From positions 1 to 24,220 of IMG/VR virus record IMGVR_UViG_3300045999_005723: 24,220 nucleotides of DNA. One strand, given 5' to 3'. The stretch comes from a virus. Both the position numbers and the translations under genes were made by a program. This document shows, piece after piece, positions 1 through 4,897 of the stretch (its first letter is position 1; each line of letters starts with the position of its first letter). The notes under the pieces were generated by a model. The model did not search any database, was not told the origin of the DNA, and saw nothing but the letters and a program-made list of their open reading frames with translations.

Positions 1-63
1 GAAAAGTTTCTCGCGGCTATGGCACGCAAGTTGCAGGGAAGGACCCGAAAGTCTCGATCTTAG
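1..63 (+). CDS. Possible C-terminal end of an unknown protein (partial)
   Basis: Frame 1 is open from the window edge to a TAG at 61-63 and would encode about 20 residues with a strongly basic end (motif ARKLQGRTRKSRS). A second plus-strand frame is also open until a TGA at 66-68, so the frame choice is uncertain. No family can be recognised from so short a piece. If real, the gene reads toward rusA, and the two tandem palindromes at 80-113 would lie between the convergent ends. Confidence 0.2.
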   Translation, partial: EKFLAAMARKLQGRTRKSRS

Positions 64-77
64 ACTGAGACACCAAA

Positions 78-115
78 ATTCTCATTTTGAGACGAATTTT
101 TCTCATTTTGAGACG
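78..115. repeat. Two tandem copies of a 13-bp palindrome
   Basis: The palindrome TCTCATTTTGAGA occurs at 80-92 and again at 101-113, inside a 17-bp near-identical direct repeat (78-94 and 99-115). The spacing is 21 bp, about two helical turns. Each copy has 5-bp arms around a 3-nt centre. A further GAGAC half-site lies at about 67-71. The right copy overlaps the last codons and stop of rusA. Two same-face palindromes suggest a repressor or dimer-binding operator. Alternatives are a weak bidirectional terminator or a small duplication of the rusA 3' end. Confidence 0.55.
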
Positions 116-483
116 CCTGCATCAGTTTGGCTAATCTTCCACACGTTAACGATGGCGATCCCATCCTCGGTCATGCGATCACGCTCGATCAACAGCCGAT
201 CGATCTGGCAATCATCGTCGTACACCCCCGCCCCAGCCAGGGCGTCCAGGATCGCTTTGGCCGTGTTGTCAATGTCCCTGCGTCTGCGATCCGGTGGTCT
301 CAGCACGATCGACACAGAGACGCGATCCTTGGGCCCTATGGCCTCCCTGCCCGCTTCGGTGACCACAGCGGCGACTGCCTGTTTGTAGTCCCTGGCCCTG
401 GCCGATAGGAATCTTCGGCTGCCTCGTTGATGCCAGTAGTGATTCACGCTCGGCGGCCACGGTAGCCGGTATTCCTTGCCCAT
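103..483 (-). CDS. rusA: RusA-family Holliday junction resolvase
   Basis: This 126-residue protein should cut four-way DNA junctions made during phage recombination or replication. It opens with the family motif LPWPPSVNHYW and carries D70, D72 and N73 in the motif DIDN, K76, and D90/D91 in the motif YDDDCQI. These match the spacing of the catalytic D70, D72, D91 and K76 of E. coli RusA. The length is typical of the family. The ATG at 481-483 is preferred over an upstream in-frame start at 516 because AAGGAGGGGG lies just before it. It is the only leftward gene at this end and appears to have its own promoter at 516-521. It probably serves the recombination module at 7.1-9.7 kb. Confidence 0.9.
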   Translation of the reverse strand: MGKEYRLPWPPSVNHYWHQRGSRRFLSARARDYKQAVAAVVTEAGREAIGPKDRVSVSIVLRPPDRRRRDIDNTAKAILDALAGAGVYDDDCQIDRLLIERDRMTEDGIAIVNVWKISQTDAGVSK

Positions 484-515
484 CTCGATCCCCCTCCTTG
501 CTGGTGGTGCGGGCA

Positions 516-521
516 ATTATA
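516..521 (-). promoter_or_regulatory. Candidate -10 box for rusA
   Basis: The minus strand reads a perfect TATAAT here, about 33 nt upstream of the rusA ATG, with the strong ribosome binding site in between. That would give a leader of roughly 25 nt. The region about 17 bp further upstream is T-rich (TCTTTT-like) and does not match TTGACA well, so a -35 element is weak or absent. This placement also argues against the longer rusA start at 516, which would overlap the box. Confidence 0.45.
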
Positions 522-595
522 GCGAATTTTGCGCACTAAAAAGAGAAAGACACCCCAAAAGACCCCAAAACCGGAAGGAAAGACACTCCTATGGA

Positions 596-664
596 ACATT
601 CATATTAATTACATAATATATATTATTATCCTTATTTTTATTGGGTTTTATGAGAGGAGTTAAT
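596..664 (+). promoter_or_regulatory. AT-rich control region upstream of the rightward genes
   Basis: About 65 bp consisting almost only of A and T stand out sharply from the GC-richer surroundings. They lie directly before AGAGGAG and an ATG at 665. Several TATATT/TAATAT-like hexamers overlap, so no single -10 box can be picked. Together with the leftward TATAAT at 516-521, this makes 500-660 a likely divergent promoter or operator region. The rest of 522-595 is purine-rich and holds nothing else recognisable. Confidence 0.45.
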
Positions 665-748
665 ATGTATGAAGCAATAGTCGGCTGCGCAATAACTCGG
701 GCCTGTTTCGAGTGGTTCTTGCGAATGTGCGATCCGGTTTTCGCATGA
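665..748 (+). CDS. Possible 27-residue peptide behind the AT-rich region
   Basis: An ATG follows a strong GAGAGGAG ribosome binding site by 6 nt and opens a 27-codon frame ending in TGA. The peptide begins MYEAIVGCAITRAC and contains three cysteines and two tryptophan/phenylalanine clusters. No family is recognised. It could be a real microprotein or a leader peptide controlling the genes downstream. The support is the binding site and its position just after the likely promoter. Confidence 0.4.
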   Translation: MYEAIVGCAITRACFEWFLRMCDPVFA

Positions 749-777
749 TCGTTTCGCAACATTGACCACCCCCACAA

Positions 778-993
778 GTGGCAATCCTGCTCAAATACCA
801 AGTGTCCAACCAGTACTGCACTTTGGCAAACGTTGGTTTCCTTTGGTTCCCTTGCGATTTCCCATATCGCCAAAAATTTTTTCCAAAATCTTCCAACTGG
901 GCTGGACACGGCGGGAAGTTTTGCCGATACTGCTCATGTGGTCGCAACGGTGCGACTGACAGCAGCAAACTTTTTTTGGAGTCTCGGAAATGA
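778..993 (+). CDS. Possible small cysteine-containing protein
   Basis: A GTG-started frame of 71 codons has a CRYCSCGRNG segment that resembles half of a metal-binding knuckle. Its TGA overlaps the ATG of the next gene as ATGA, a coupling pattern used throughout this genome. Against it, no ribosome binding site precedes the GTG, an in-frame stop lies 13 nt upstream, and homopolymer-rich codons occur around 870-890. The stretch 749-989 also contains hairpins at about 853-871 and 940-955, so it may instead be untranslated leader. Confidence 0.3.
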   Translation: MAILLKYQVSNQYCTLANVGFLWFPCDFPYRQKFFPKSSNWAGHGGKFCRYCSCGRNGATDSSKLFLESRK

Positions 994-1247
994 TCGCAGG
1001 CAACGTCAAGTTGGGCACTTGGACACATCCCACCACTGGCCAGGTTCGCATCTACATCAACAGCCCTCGCCTGAACCGTGGCGTGAAGCTGTTCGCGGTC
1101 GAAGCGACTGACAACCCGCTCGGCATGGACATTCAGAACAGTGGCTGCCAGACGATGATTGATCGGCAGGATTGCGAAGCTGTGAGCCAGCAGGTGTTGC
1201 AGGCTTGCGGGTTTGAGTGGTCGAAGTTGGTCGAGATGGCAGGTTGA
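990..1247 (+). CDS. Hypothetical protein, 85 residues
   Basis: The ATG follows TTTGGAGTCTCGGAA, giving a good ribosome binding site. The protein is small and mixed in character. It has a beta-rich first half (motif GNVKLGTWTHPTTGQVRIYI) and a short C-terminal helix. I do not recognise a family. It is the first solid gene of a run of small rightward genes, followed 22 bp later by the next one. The AT-rich region at 596-664 probably drives the run. Confidence 0.7.
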   Translation: MIAGNVKLGTWTHPTTGQVRIYINSPRLNRGVKLFAVEATDNPLGMDIQNSGCQTMIDRQDCEAVSQQVLQACGFEWSKLVEMAG

Positions 1248-1269
1248 TTTACACTAACGAGGAGTCGGG

Positions 1270-1548
1270 ATGATGACCAGCACAACGAAAAAGATCGACG
1301 TCCGGTTTCAAATCGGCTTAGAGCGGCACCTTGCGATGGCATACAGCGGAGCAGCTGCCAAGGAGGCTGCTGAGCTAGCCTGCAAGCTGCAGTCGCAGGG
1401 ACGTAAGCCACACCTGTATGTTGTTTGGGTTGATGATTCGGAGGGCATCAGGACTCACCTGGTACCCATCACCACCACCCGAGACACTACGGCCAGGCTA
1501 AGCAGCCTGAAGAAGATGATTCAAAACGGCGAACCGATTGACGGTTGA
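1270..1548 (+). CDS. Hypothetical protein, 92 residues
   Basis: GAGGAGTCGGG precedes the ATG at good spacing. The protein has a likely helix rich in alanine (around residues 24-42), then a beta-like stretch with the motif HLYVVWVDDSEG, and a charged end. No family is recognised. A second ATG one codon later is an equally possible start. It lies between two other small unknown genes with short spacers and the same orientation, so it is probably cotranscribed with them. Confidence 0.7.
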   Translation: MMTSTTKKIDVRFQIGLERHLAMAYSGAAAKEAAELACKLQSQGRKPHLYVVWVDDSEGIRTHLVPITTTRDTTARLSSLKKMIQNGEPIDG

Positions 1549-1570
1549 AACTTACTTTGGAGGTAGGGCA

Positions 1571-1906
1571 ATGAGCGACAAAAAAATCATCCGAATTTGT
1601 GGCAGTGACGAATGGTTTCTGGTGTTCAGCGCGATTGACTGGTCTGGCGTCAAGCCTGACGAGAAACACCAGGCGGTTGGCGATCTGATGGATCGCATTT
1701 ACGATCACCTGTACGACGCTGGCTACCAGCCTGTGATGGCTGTGACAAGCTGTCACAACTGGAACGGGCTGCCAGGTCGCATCTGTGGCGGGATCCTGAG
1801 GCCTGCGGCTGATCTGACGGTGGCTGAGTCGCAGCAGGTAAACGACATCGTTTACGGCGCGATTGACTGGGTTCAGCAGTGGCATAAGGTGCCATCTGCT
1901 AATTGA
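1571..1906 (+). CDS. Hypothetical protein, 111 residues
   Basis: The start at 1571 is chosen because TTTGGAGGTAGGGC lies directly before it. A TTG start at 1538 would overlap the preceding gene and lacks such a site. The protein contains the motifs SDEWFLVFSAIDWSGV and MAVTSCHNWNGLPGR, and looks like a small globular alpha/beta protein. It is not recognised as any family. It is the last gene before the first tRNA-like element, with about 105 nt of structured non-coding sequence in between. Confidence 0.7.
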   Translation: MSDKKIIRICGSDEWFLVFSAIDWSGVKPDEKHQAVGDLMDRIYDHLYDAGYQPVMAVTSCHNWNGLPGRICGGILRPAADLTVAESQQVNDIVYGAIDWVQQWHKVPSAN

Positions 1907-1915
1907 CTACCTGTT

Positions 1916-1945
1916 GCCGAGGCGGTTGTTACTTGACGCTTCGGT
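1916..1945 (+). ncRNA. Hairpin in the non-coding stretch before tRNA-like element 1
   Basis: GCCGAGGCG at 1916-1924 can pair with CGCTTCGGT at 1937-1945, nine pairs including two G-T, around a 12-nt loop. A second short stem (TCCGC with GCGGA) follows at about 1951-1973. No U-tract follows either stem, so this is not a standard terminator. The whole spacer 1907-2011 is non-coding and looks structured, perhaps as the 5' part of the tRNA-like transcript. No known RNA family is recognised. Confidence 0.35.
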
Positions 1946-2011
1946 AGGGCTCCGCTTCGCTGGATTAGGCGGACAAAAAGCATAGCCAGCCTTCGAGACT
2001 CCTTTCGGACG

Positions 2012-2078
2012 GTGCCCGTGGTGTAGCGAACACGCTGGAGCGATCCAGAGACGCAGGATTCGACGCCTGCCGGGTGCT
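2012..2078 (+). tRNA. tRNA-like element 1, anticodon arm capped by a GCGA tetraloop
   Basis: The acceptor strand GTGCCCG (2012-2018) pairs with CGGGTGC (2071-2077), seven pairs with two G-T. A TG linker precedes a 4-bp D stem, GTGT with ACAC (2021-2033), around a 5-nt loop. The anticodon position holds CTGGA/TCCAG (2035-2048) closed by the four bases GCGA, a GNRA-type tetraloop, so no anticodon loop is possible. The T-arm GCAGG/CCTGC (2053-2070) carries an 8-nt loop ATTCGACG, one base longer than normal. CCA is not encoded. It is clearly tRNA-derived but cannot decode. The third acceptor pair is G-T, as in alanine tRNAs, though the next-base context is not alanine-like. Confidence 0.6.
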
Positions 2079-2118
2079 TGGTTTTGGTAACGTGGTTTTA
2101 CTTTGGAGATTGATTATG
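2078..2118 (+). repeat. Shared leader, copy 1 (matches 5015-5056)
   Basis: The stretch from the end of tRNA-like element 1 to the next start codon matches the stretch after tRNA-like element 4. Shared blocks are TTGGTTTTGGT, GTGGTTTT and GGAGATTGATT followed by ATG or GTG. The genes behind both leaders are also homologous. A looser version, TTGGGTTTTGGG, follows tRNA-like element 5. This shows that RNA element, leader and gene were duplicated together. Confidence 0.7.
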
Positions 2119-2313
2119 GGAATCATTGAAGCGTGCCTGTTGGTGTTCTGCTTGGAGTTTAATTTCAACGTGTTCGAACGGACGGCGGAGTGGGCGACAG
2201 GCTGGGACATCGGAAAGACAGGCAAGGCGGCTGAGCGTGGTCCCTGGTGGGTGAATCCATCGGGTACGTTTGGCCCTCCTCCTGGCGACGTTAAGCCGCC
2301 GACTGTGGAGTAG
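2116..2313 (+). CDS. Small membrane protein, paralogue of the 5054-5272 gene
   Basis: The ATG at 2116 follows TTTGGAGATTGATT. An upstream in-frame GTG at 2074 is rejected because it lies inside the tRNA-like element. The 65-residue product has an N-terminal hydrophobic stretch starting GIIEACLLVFCLEF, then ERTAEWATGWD, a WW pair, and a proline-rich end finishing KPPTVE. The gene at 5054-5272 shares GIIEA, the ER.AEW.TG motif, the WW pair and the KPPTVE end. Function unknown. It is probably a one-pass inner-membrane protein with a soluble tail. Confidence 0.65.
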   Translation: MGIIEACLLVFCLEFNFNVFERTAEWATGWDIGKTGKAAERGPWWVNPSGTFGPPPGDVKPPTVE

Positions 2314-2347
2314 GCGTAACCTCGGATTTTAGAAAGGACAACTTGGG

Positions 2348-2602
2348 ATGAATGATTTCGATGAAGCCACTGCAAAGCAGTTTGGAGAGATGCTAGGAAA
2401 GCAGCTTCAATCTGCTATTGAGGCATGGGAAAACGCAATGAAGGTTTTCCCTATCCGCAGCAAGCAGTACAAGGCGATTTGCAAGGCTGGTCTGGCGTGC
2501 CAGGATGCCTACCATGCGGCAAGGAGCCTGACTGAGGAAAGGCTGGGGATGGATGTAGCTAGCCGGTTCTTCACGGTTGGCGTTTACTGCGGGTTTTCTT
2601 GA
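2348..2602 (+). CDS. Hypothetical protein, 84 residues
   Basis: The ATG follows AGAAAGGACAACTTGGG. The product looks largely helical, with the motifs AKQFGEMLGKQLQSAIEAWE and CQDAYHAARSLTEERLG. There is no signal sequence and no recognised family. Its stop lies 7 nt before tRNA-like element 2, and only 34 nt separate it from the preceding membrane-protein gene, so it belongs to the same transcript. Confidence 0.65.
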   Translation: MNDFDEATAKQFGEMLGKQLQSAIEAWENAMKVFPIRSKQYKAICKAGLACQDAYHAARSLTEERLGMDVASRFFTVGVYCGFS

Positions 2603-2609
2603 TGTTGGC

Positions 2610-2684
2610 GGGTCGGTCGTCTAGTGGTCCAGGACAACTATGGCGTGACGCTGTGAAACGCGGGTTCGAATCCCGCCCGACCTG
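2610..2684 (+). tRNA. tRNA-like element 2, glutamate-tRNA-like frame with an abnormal anticodon arm
   Basis: The acceptor GGGTCGG (2610-2616) pairs with CCGACCT (2677-2683), all seven positions with one G-T. TC precedes a D-arm GTCT/GGAC with loop AGTGGTCCA (2619-2635), very like bacterial glutamate tRNAs. The T-arm GCGGG-TTCGAAT-CCCGC (2660-2676) is perfect. The 24 nt between D- and T-arms do not form a standard anticodon arm. The best fold is TATGGCG/CGCTGTG (2639-2655) capped by TGA. Forcing a 7-nt loop gives CGTGACG, which lacks the invariant U33. CCA is not encoded. A tRNA finder may call it with an odd or undetermined anticodon. Seven T residues follow at 2699-2705. Confidence 0.65.
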
Positions 2685-2686
2685 AT
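2660..2686 (+). repeat. 27-bp exact repeat, copy 1 (T-arm and acceptor 3' strand)
   Basis: These 27 bases are identical to 4449-4475. They span the T-arm, the 3' acceptor strand and three bases beyond in tRNA-like elements 2 and 3. The flanks on both sides differ, as do the middles of the two elements. The 3' half has therefore been copied or conserved as a unit. Confidence 0.85.
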
Positions 2687-2746
2687 GGAACTGAACGGTT
2701 TTTTTGAAGGGTTGAAAGGAGCTAGCGATGAGCGTGGAGGTGACAG

Positions 2747-3070
2747 ATGACCTTCGGTAGGTGGGCTAAGTTGCAGCGAATCAATTCTTTGCGAGTCAAA
2801 AGCCGTGGAGCGGCGGCTAGGCTGAACATCAGGCTAGATGATATTTACGGAGCTGATCCAATGCCAGAAAGCGAAGAGGAAGCGATGGCGAGTGACGTCG
2901 ACGAGATGGCCGCTACGCTGGATGAGCGGTACGGCAAGAACGGTTGGGATCTGTACCGTGGGATATTTTTTTGGATAGCAAGGATCGATAAAGATGGATC
3001 CACTCATCACGGCGACACCATCGGCCAGGCGATCATGGCAGCAATTGACCACAAGCCCCAGCCAAGTTGA
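2747..3070 (+). CDS. Hypothetical protein, 107 residues
   Basis: GTGGAGGTGACAG precedes the ATG. A ten-codon frame with its own AAAGGAG site starts at 2728 and overlaps this start in another frame, so the first gene may be a short leader peptide or a decayed start. The product has a basic N-terminus, an acidic middle with PESEEEAMASDVDEM, and a C-terminal part with ERYGKNGWDLYRGIFFW followed by DGSTHHGDTIGQAIMAAID, which looks like a phage domain of unknown function. It is cytoplasmic by composition. Confidence 0.65.
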   Translation: MTFGRWAKLQRINSLRVKSRGAAARLNIRLDDIYGADPMPESEEEAMASDVDEMAATLDERYGKNGWDLYRGIFFWIARIDKDGSTHHGDTIGQAIMAAIDHKPQPS

Positions 3071-3078
3071 GGTGACAG

Positions 3079-3168
3079 ATGGCGAGTGATTTGAACCTAG
3101 CCGATCTAGTCGGCATCGTGGCGGTTTTCGTTTTGATCTTGGCGGTTCAGTTTGCGGGGGGTGAGTGA
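3079..3168 (+). CDS. Tiny single-pass membrane protein, 29 residues
   Basis: GAGGTGACAG precedes the ATG, the same ribosome-binding sequence as before the 2747 gene. The product is almost entirely one hydrophobic helix (motif LVGIVAVFVLILAVQF, residues 10-25) with an acidic N-terminus and a short GGE tail. Its TGA overlaps the next ATG as TGATG, which suggests coupled translation. Small one-helix proteins of this kind are common in phage early regions. No function can be assigned. Confidence 0.55.
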   Translation: MASDLNLADLVGIVAVFVLILAVQFAGGE

Positions 3169-3395
3169 TGGGTGGCTGGCAGATGTGGCGGGTGCGAGCG
3201 TACACCGGCAAGAATCGAAACATCAACCTTGGCGATTCGTTTGTCCGAGCGGACACCGAGCAGCGAGCGAGGGAGCTTGGCAAGTCGGCTTTGCGGATGA
3301 CTGGCGTGCGTGGTACGTACAGGGTGGAGGCGGTGCCTTATTATCCTTGGACCGATTGGGCGTTCGCGGGATTAGTGCGGAAGGTGGGTGAGTGA
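3168..3395 (+). CDS. Hypothetical protein, 75 residues
   Basis: The ATG at 3168 overlaps the stop of the upstream mini-gene, and its own TGA overlaps the next ATG, so three genes are coupled in a chain. The protein is basic and mostly beta-like at the start (motif MWRVRAYTGKNRNINLGDSF), then has a helix with ADTEQRARELGKSAL. It resembles small phage proteins that remodel an argument-like fold, but no family is certain. A GTG one codon upstream is an alternative start. Confidence 0.65.
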   Translation: MGGWQMWRVRAYTGKNRNINLGDSFVRADTEQRARELGKSALRMTGVRGTYRVEAVPYYPWTDWAFAGLVRKVGE

Positions 3396-3682
3396 TGAGC
3401 GACAAGTCTGATCTACTGGCCGAGTTGGTCGTGGCAGATGTGACGATCAGGGAACAGGCGGAGGAAATCGAGCGGCTGAGGAAGGAAGTGGCGGAGATGC
3501 GATGGAGAGTCGCCAGTAAAGAGCATCCGGCGGGGTCTGAGTGGTGCTTGGTGTTGTCGGATGGTCCACGGTTTTCTTTGGCGTGGTTTGGCGGTTGTTG
3601 GGTTTCGTCGGATGGGTCGCCAGTAGAGCCTACCCACTGGATGCCACTTCCCAAGCCGCCAGCCGTGGAGGGTGGCGAGTGA
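3395..3682 (+). CDS. DUF551-domain protein with N-terminal coiled coil
   Basis: Residues 15-45 form a charged heptad-like helix (motif EQAEEIERLRKEVAEMRWR). The C-terminal half has the DUF551 pattern: SLAWFGGCWV followed by the family hallmark THWMPLPKPP near the end. DUF551 is frequent in phage early regions and its role is unknown. The length of 95 residues fits a coiled coil plus one domain. The start overlaps the previous stop. The end overlaps a 14-codon frame at 3679-3723 that is probably meaningless. Confidence 0.75.
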   Translation: MSDKSDLLAELVVADVTIREQAEEIERLRKEVAEMRWRVASKEHPAGSEWCLVLSDGPRFSLAWFGGCWVSSDGSPVEPTHWMPLPKPPAVEGGE

Positions 3683-3733
3683 CGACGGTATCGGCAACGG
3701 CGCGCCGACTATCGAGCAACTAGGGGAGCTATC

Positions 3734-4180
3734 ATGAAACGCGTCTATCTAGCGGGACCGATCAACCGTTGTACGGATGAGGAGGCGAAGGGCTGGCGCG
3801 AGCGGATCAAAGCGGCGTTGGCCGGTGAGGTTGCGTTTGACGATCCGATGGACCGCGACTACCGGGGCGCCGAGCGAGGAAACGAGCAGGAAATCGTCGA
3901 GGGTGATTTAGATCGGGTGTTTGACTGCGATCTACTTCTAGCGAATTGCTGGAAGCCGTCATGGGGAACGGCGATGGAGATAGCGGAAAAGGTGATGGCC
4001 GGTGGCCGCGTGCTGGTGATCCATCCGGGCGACTCGATCAGTCCGTGGCTAGAGTTTTACGCTACAGTTGTGGTTGGTGATGAGGCGGAAGCTATCGTGG
4101 CGATTCGCCGGATATTGGGTTTCGATTCGAAAGGCGACGAATGCTGCATTCATTGCGGCGCACCAGAAGAGAGGCAGTAA
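3734..4180 (+). CDS. Nucleoside 2-deoxyribosyltransferase-like protein (DUF4406 type)
   Basis: The 148-residue protein begins MKRVYLAGPI, the typical first strand and loop of the nucleoside deoxyribosyltransferase-like fold. It then has DPMDRDYRG, DRVFDCDLLLANCWKPSWGT and AMEIAEKVMAGGRVLVI, in the order expected for the active-site acidic residues and the GT.mEi helix. Family members move deoxyribose between bases or hydrolyse nucleotides. The C-terminus adds CCIHCG, a possible metal-binding knuckle. AGGGGAGCTATC precedes the ATG. In a phage this suggests adjustment of the nucleotide pool or production of a modified base, possibly together with the DUF5664 protein at 15.2-15.6 kb. Confidence 0.75.
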   Translation: MKRVYLAGPINRCTDEEAKGWRERIKAALAGEVAFDDPMDRDYRGAERGNEQEIVEGDLDRVFDCDLLLANCWKPSWGTAMEIAEKVMAGGRVLVIHPGDSISPWLEFYATVVVGDEAEAIVAIRRILGFDSKGDECCIHCGAPEERQ

Positions 4181-4417
4181 ATGGCAAGTACACAAATTGA
4201 AATTGCACTAGCAGACGACGACAGGAAACGCATCGACCGGTTGTGCGGCTTGATCGAGGGCAAAAACGCAATCGATGAGTTTGAAGGATGGTTACGGAAA
4301 AGGTACGCATCGCATGTGTTCACATACAACGGTAGCGGTCTTGGCATTCACAAGCGTCTTGCGGATGAAGTCAAGGAAATCATTGAACAACTACACGAAG
4401 CTAAGACCACAAGTTAG
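4181..4417 (+). CDS. Hypothetical protein, 78 residues
   Basis: The ATG directly follows the TAA of the previous gene, with AGAGAGGCAG as binding site. The product is charged and helical, starting MASTQIEIALADDDRKRIDR, which resembles the opening of small phage regulators or ribbon-helix-like proteins, but no family is assigned. Its TAG overlaps the first bases of tRNA-like element 3 by two nucleotides, so processing there would trim the mRNA at the stop codon. Confidence 0.65.
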   Translation: MASTQIEIALADDDRKRIDRLCGLIEGKNAIDEFEGWLRKRYASHVFTYNGSGLGIHKRLADEVKEIIEQLHEAKTTS

Positions 4418-4473
4418 GTCCGTGGAACAGTCGTTATACAGAGCTGAGGCGGGTTCGAATCCCGCCCGACCTG
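4416..4473 (+). ncRNA. tRNA-like element 3, shortened (one arm missing)
   Basis: The acceptor AGGTCCG (4416-4422) pairs with CCGACCT (4466-4472) at six of seven positions. The T-arm GCGGG-TTCGAAT-CCCGC (4449-4465) is perfect and identical to that of element 2. Only 26 nt lie between acceptor and T-arm, against about 41 in a normal tRNA. They can form at most one short weak stem (CAG with CTG). No anticodon is visible and CCA is not encoded. It may be a deleted copy of element 2 or a minimal acceptor-plus-T-arm hairpin kept for its own sake. Confidence 0.5.
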
Positions 4474-4475
4474 AT
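4449..4475 (+). repeat. 27-bp exact repeat, copy 2
   Basis: Identical to 2660-2686. It covers the T-arm, 3' acceptor strand and three following bases of tRNA-like element 3. The two copies are about 1.8 kb apart in the same orientation. Confidence 0.85.
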
Positions 4476-4498
4476 TCATAGAGTTTGTGGTAGCCGAG

Positions 4499-4526
4499 CC
4501 GGACGGCAACTCCGGTGCATTTTTTT
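4499..4526 (+). terminator. Possible rho-independent terminator or further tRNA-arm relic
   Basis: CCGGA (4499-4503) pairs with TCCGG (4511-4515) around the 7-nt loop CGGCAAC. Seven T residues follow at 4520-4526 after TGCA. This fits a modest terminator just before the gene at 4542. The 5-bp stem with 7-nt loop also matches the geometry of an anticodon arm with GCA in the anticodon place, though U33 is absent. The preceding GTGGTAGCC resembles the D-region of elements 1 and 5. Either reading is possible. Confidence 0.35.
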
Positions 4527-4541
4527 GTTATCGGGTGATTT

Positions 4542-4889
4542 ATGACAATGCCACACTTGCAGAACTGCGACCACAGCGATACTGGATGGTGCCTAGATTG
4601 CGTCAAGAAGTTGCATGATGAATGGGAACTGAAACTTGATATTCAAAAATCTTGCCGGTTCCAGCACAATGCCGAAGAACTGAAGGCCATTGGCGAACTG
4701 CTGGCTTTTCTTGAAGCGTGGCCAGAGTCTACGAATCACGCTGATCTTGGCATTGAAGGTAAGATCGAAGTGTGGTGGACCGATTCGCTGATGGGCGTTA
4801 TTGAGGGCGACTGCGAAAGTGGATGGGACTACCATCCAGTTGCGTTTGGTGAGAAGGGAACGCAGGAACGACACGGCAAGAACATTTGA
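4542..4889 (+). CDS. Hypothetical protein with possible N-terminal metal-binding site, 115 residues
   Basis: The N-terminus has the spacing HLQNCDHSDTGWCLDCVKKLH, with four cysteines/histidines that could bind zinc. The rest is acidic and mixed, with motifs LLAFLEAWPESTNHADLGIEG and KIEVWWTDSLMG. No family is recognised. The binding site (TCGGGTGATTT) is weak, and an ATG two codons later is an alternative start. The stop lies 8 nt before tRNA-like element 4. Confidence 0.65.
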   Translation: MTMPHLQNCDHSDTGWCLDCVKKLHDEWELKLDIQKSCRFQHNAEELKAIGELLAFLEAWPESTNHADLGIEGKIEVWWTDSLMGVIEGDCESGWDYHPVAFGEKGTQERHGKNI

Positions 4890-4897
4890 CGGAGACT

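Noticed and set aside
589-1051. Minus-strand frames of 86 to 122 codons across the gene-poor region
   Set aside because: They cross the AT-rich promoter-like block or overlap well-supported rightward genes, and have unnatural composition and no good start signals.
2610-4473. attP or attL/attR sites from integration into a host tRNA gene
   Set aside because: The 27-bp repeat could fit, but no integrase is in the window. Element 2 also has a complete 5' acceptor and D-arm, which a simple attachment core would not need.
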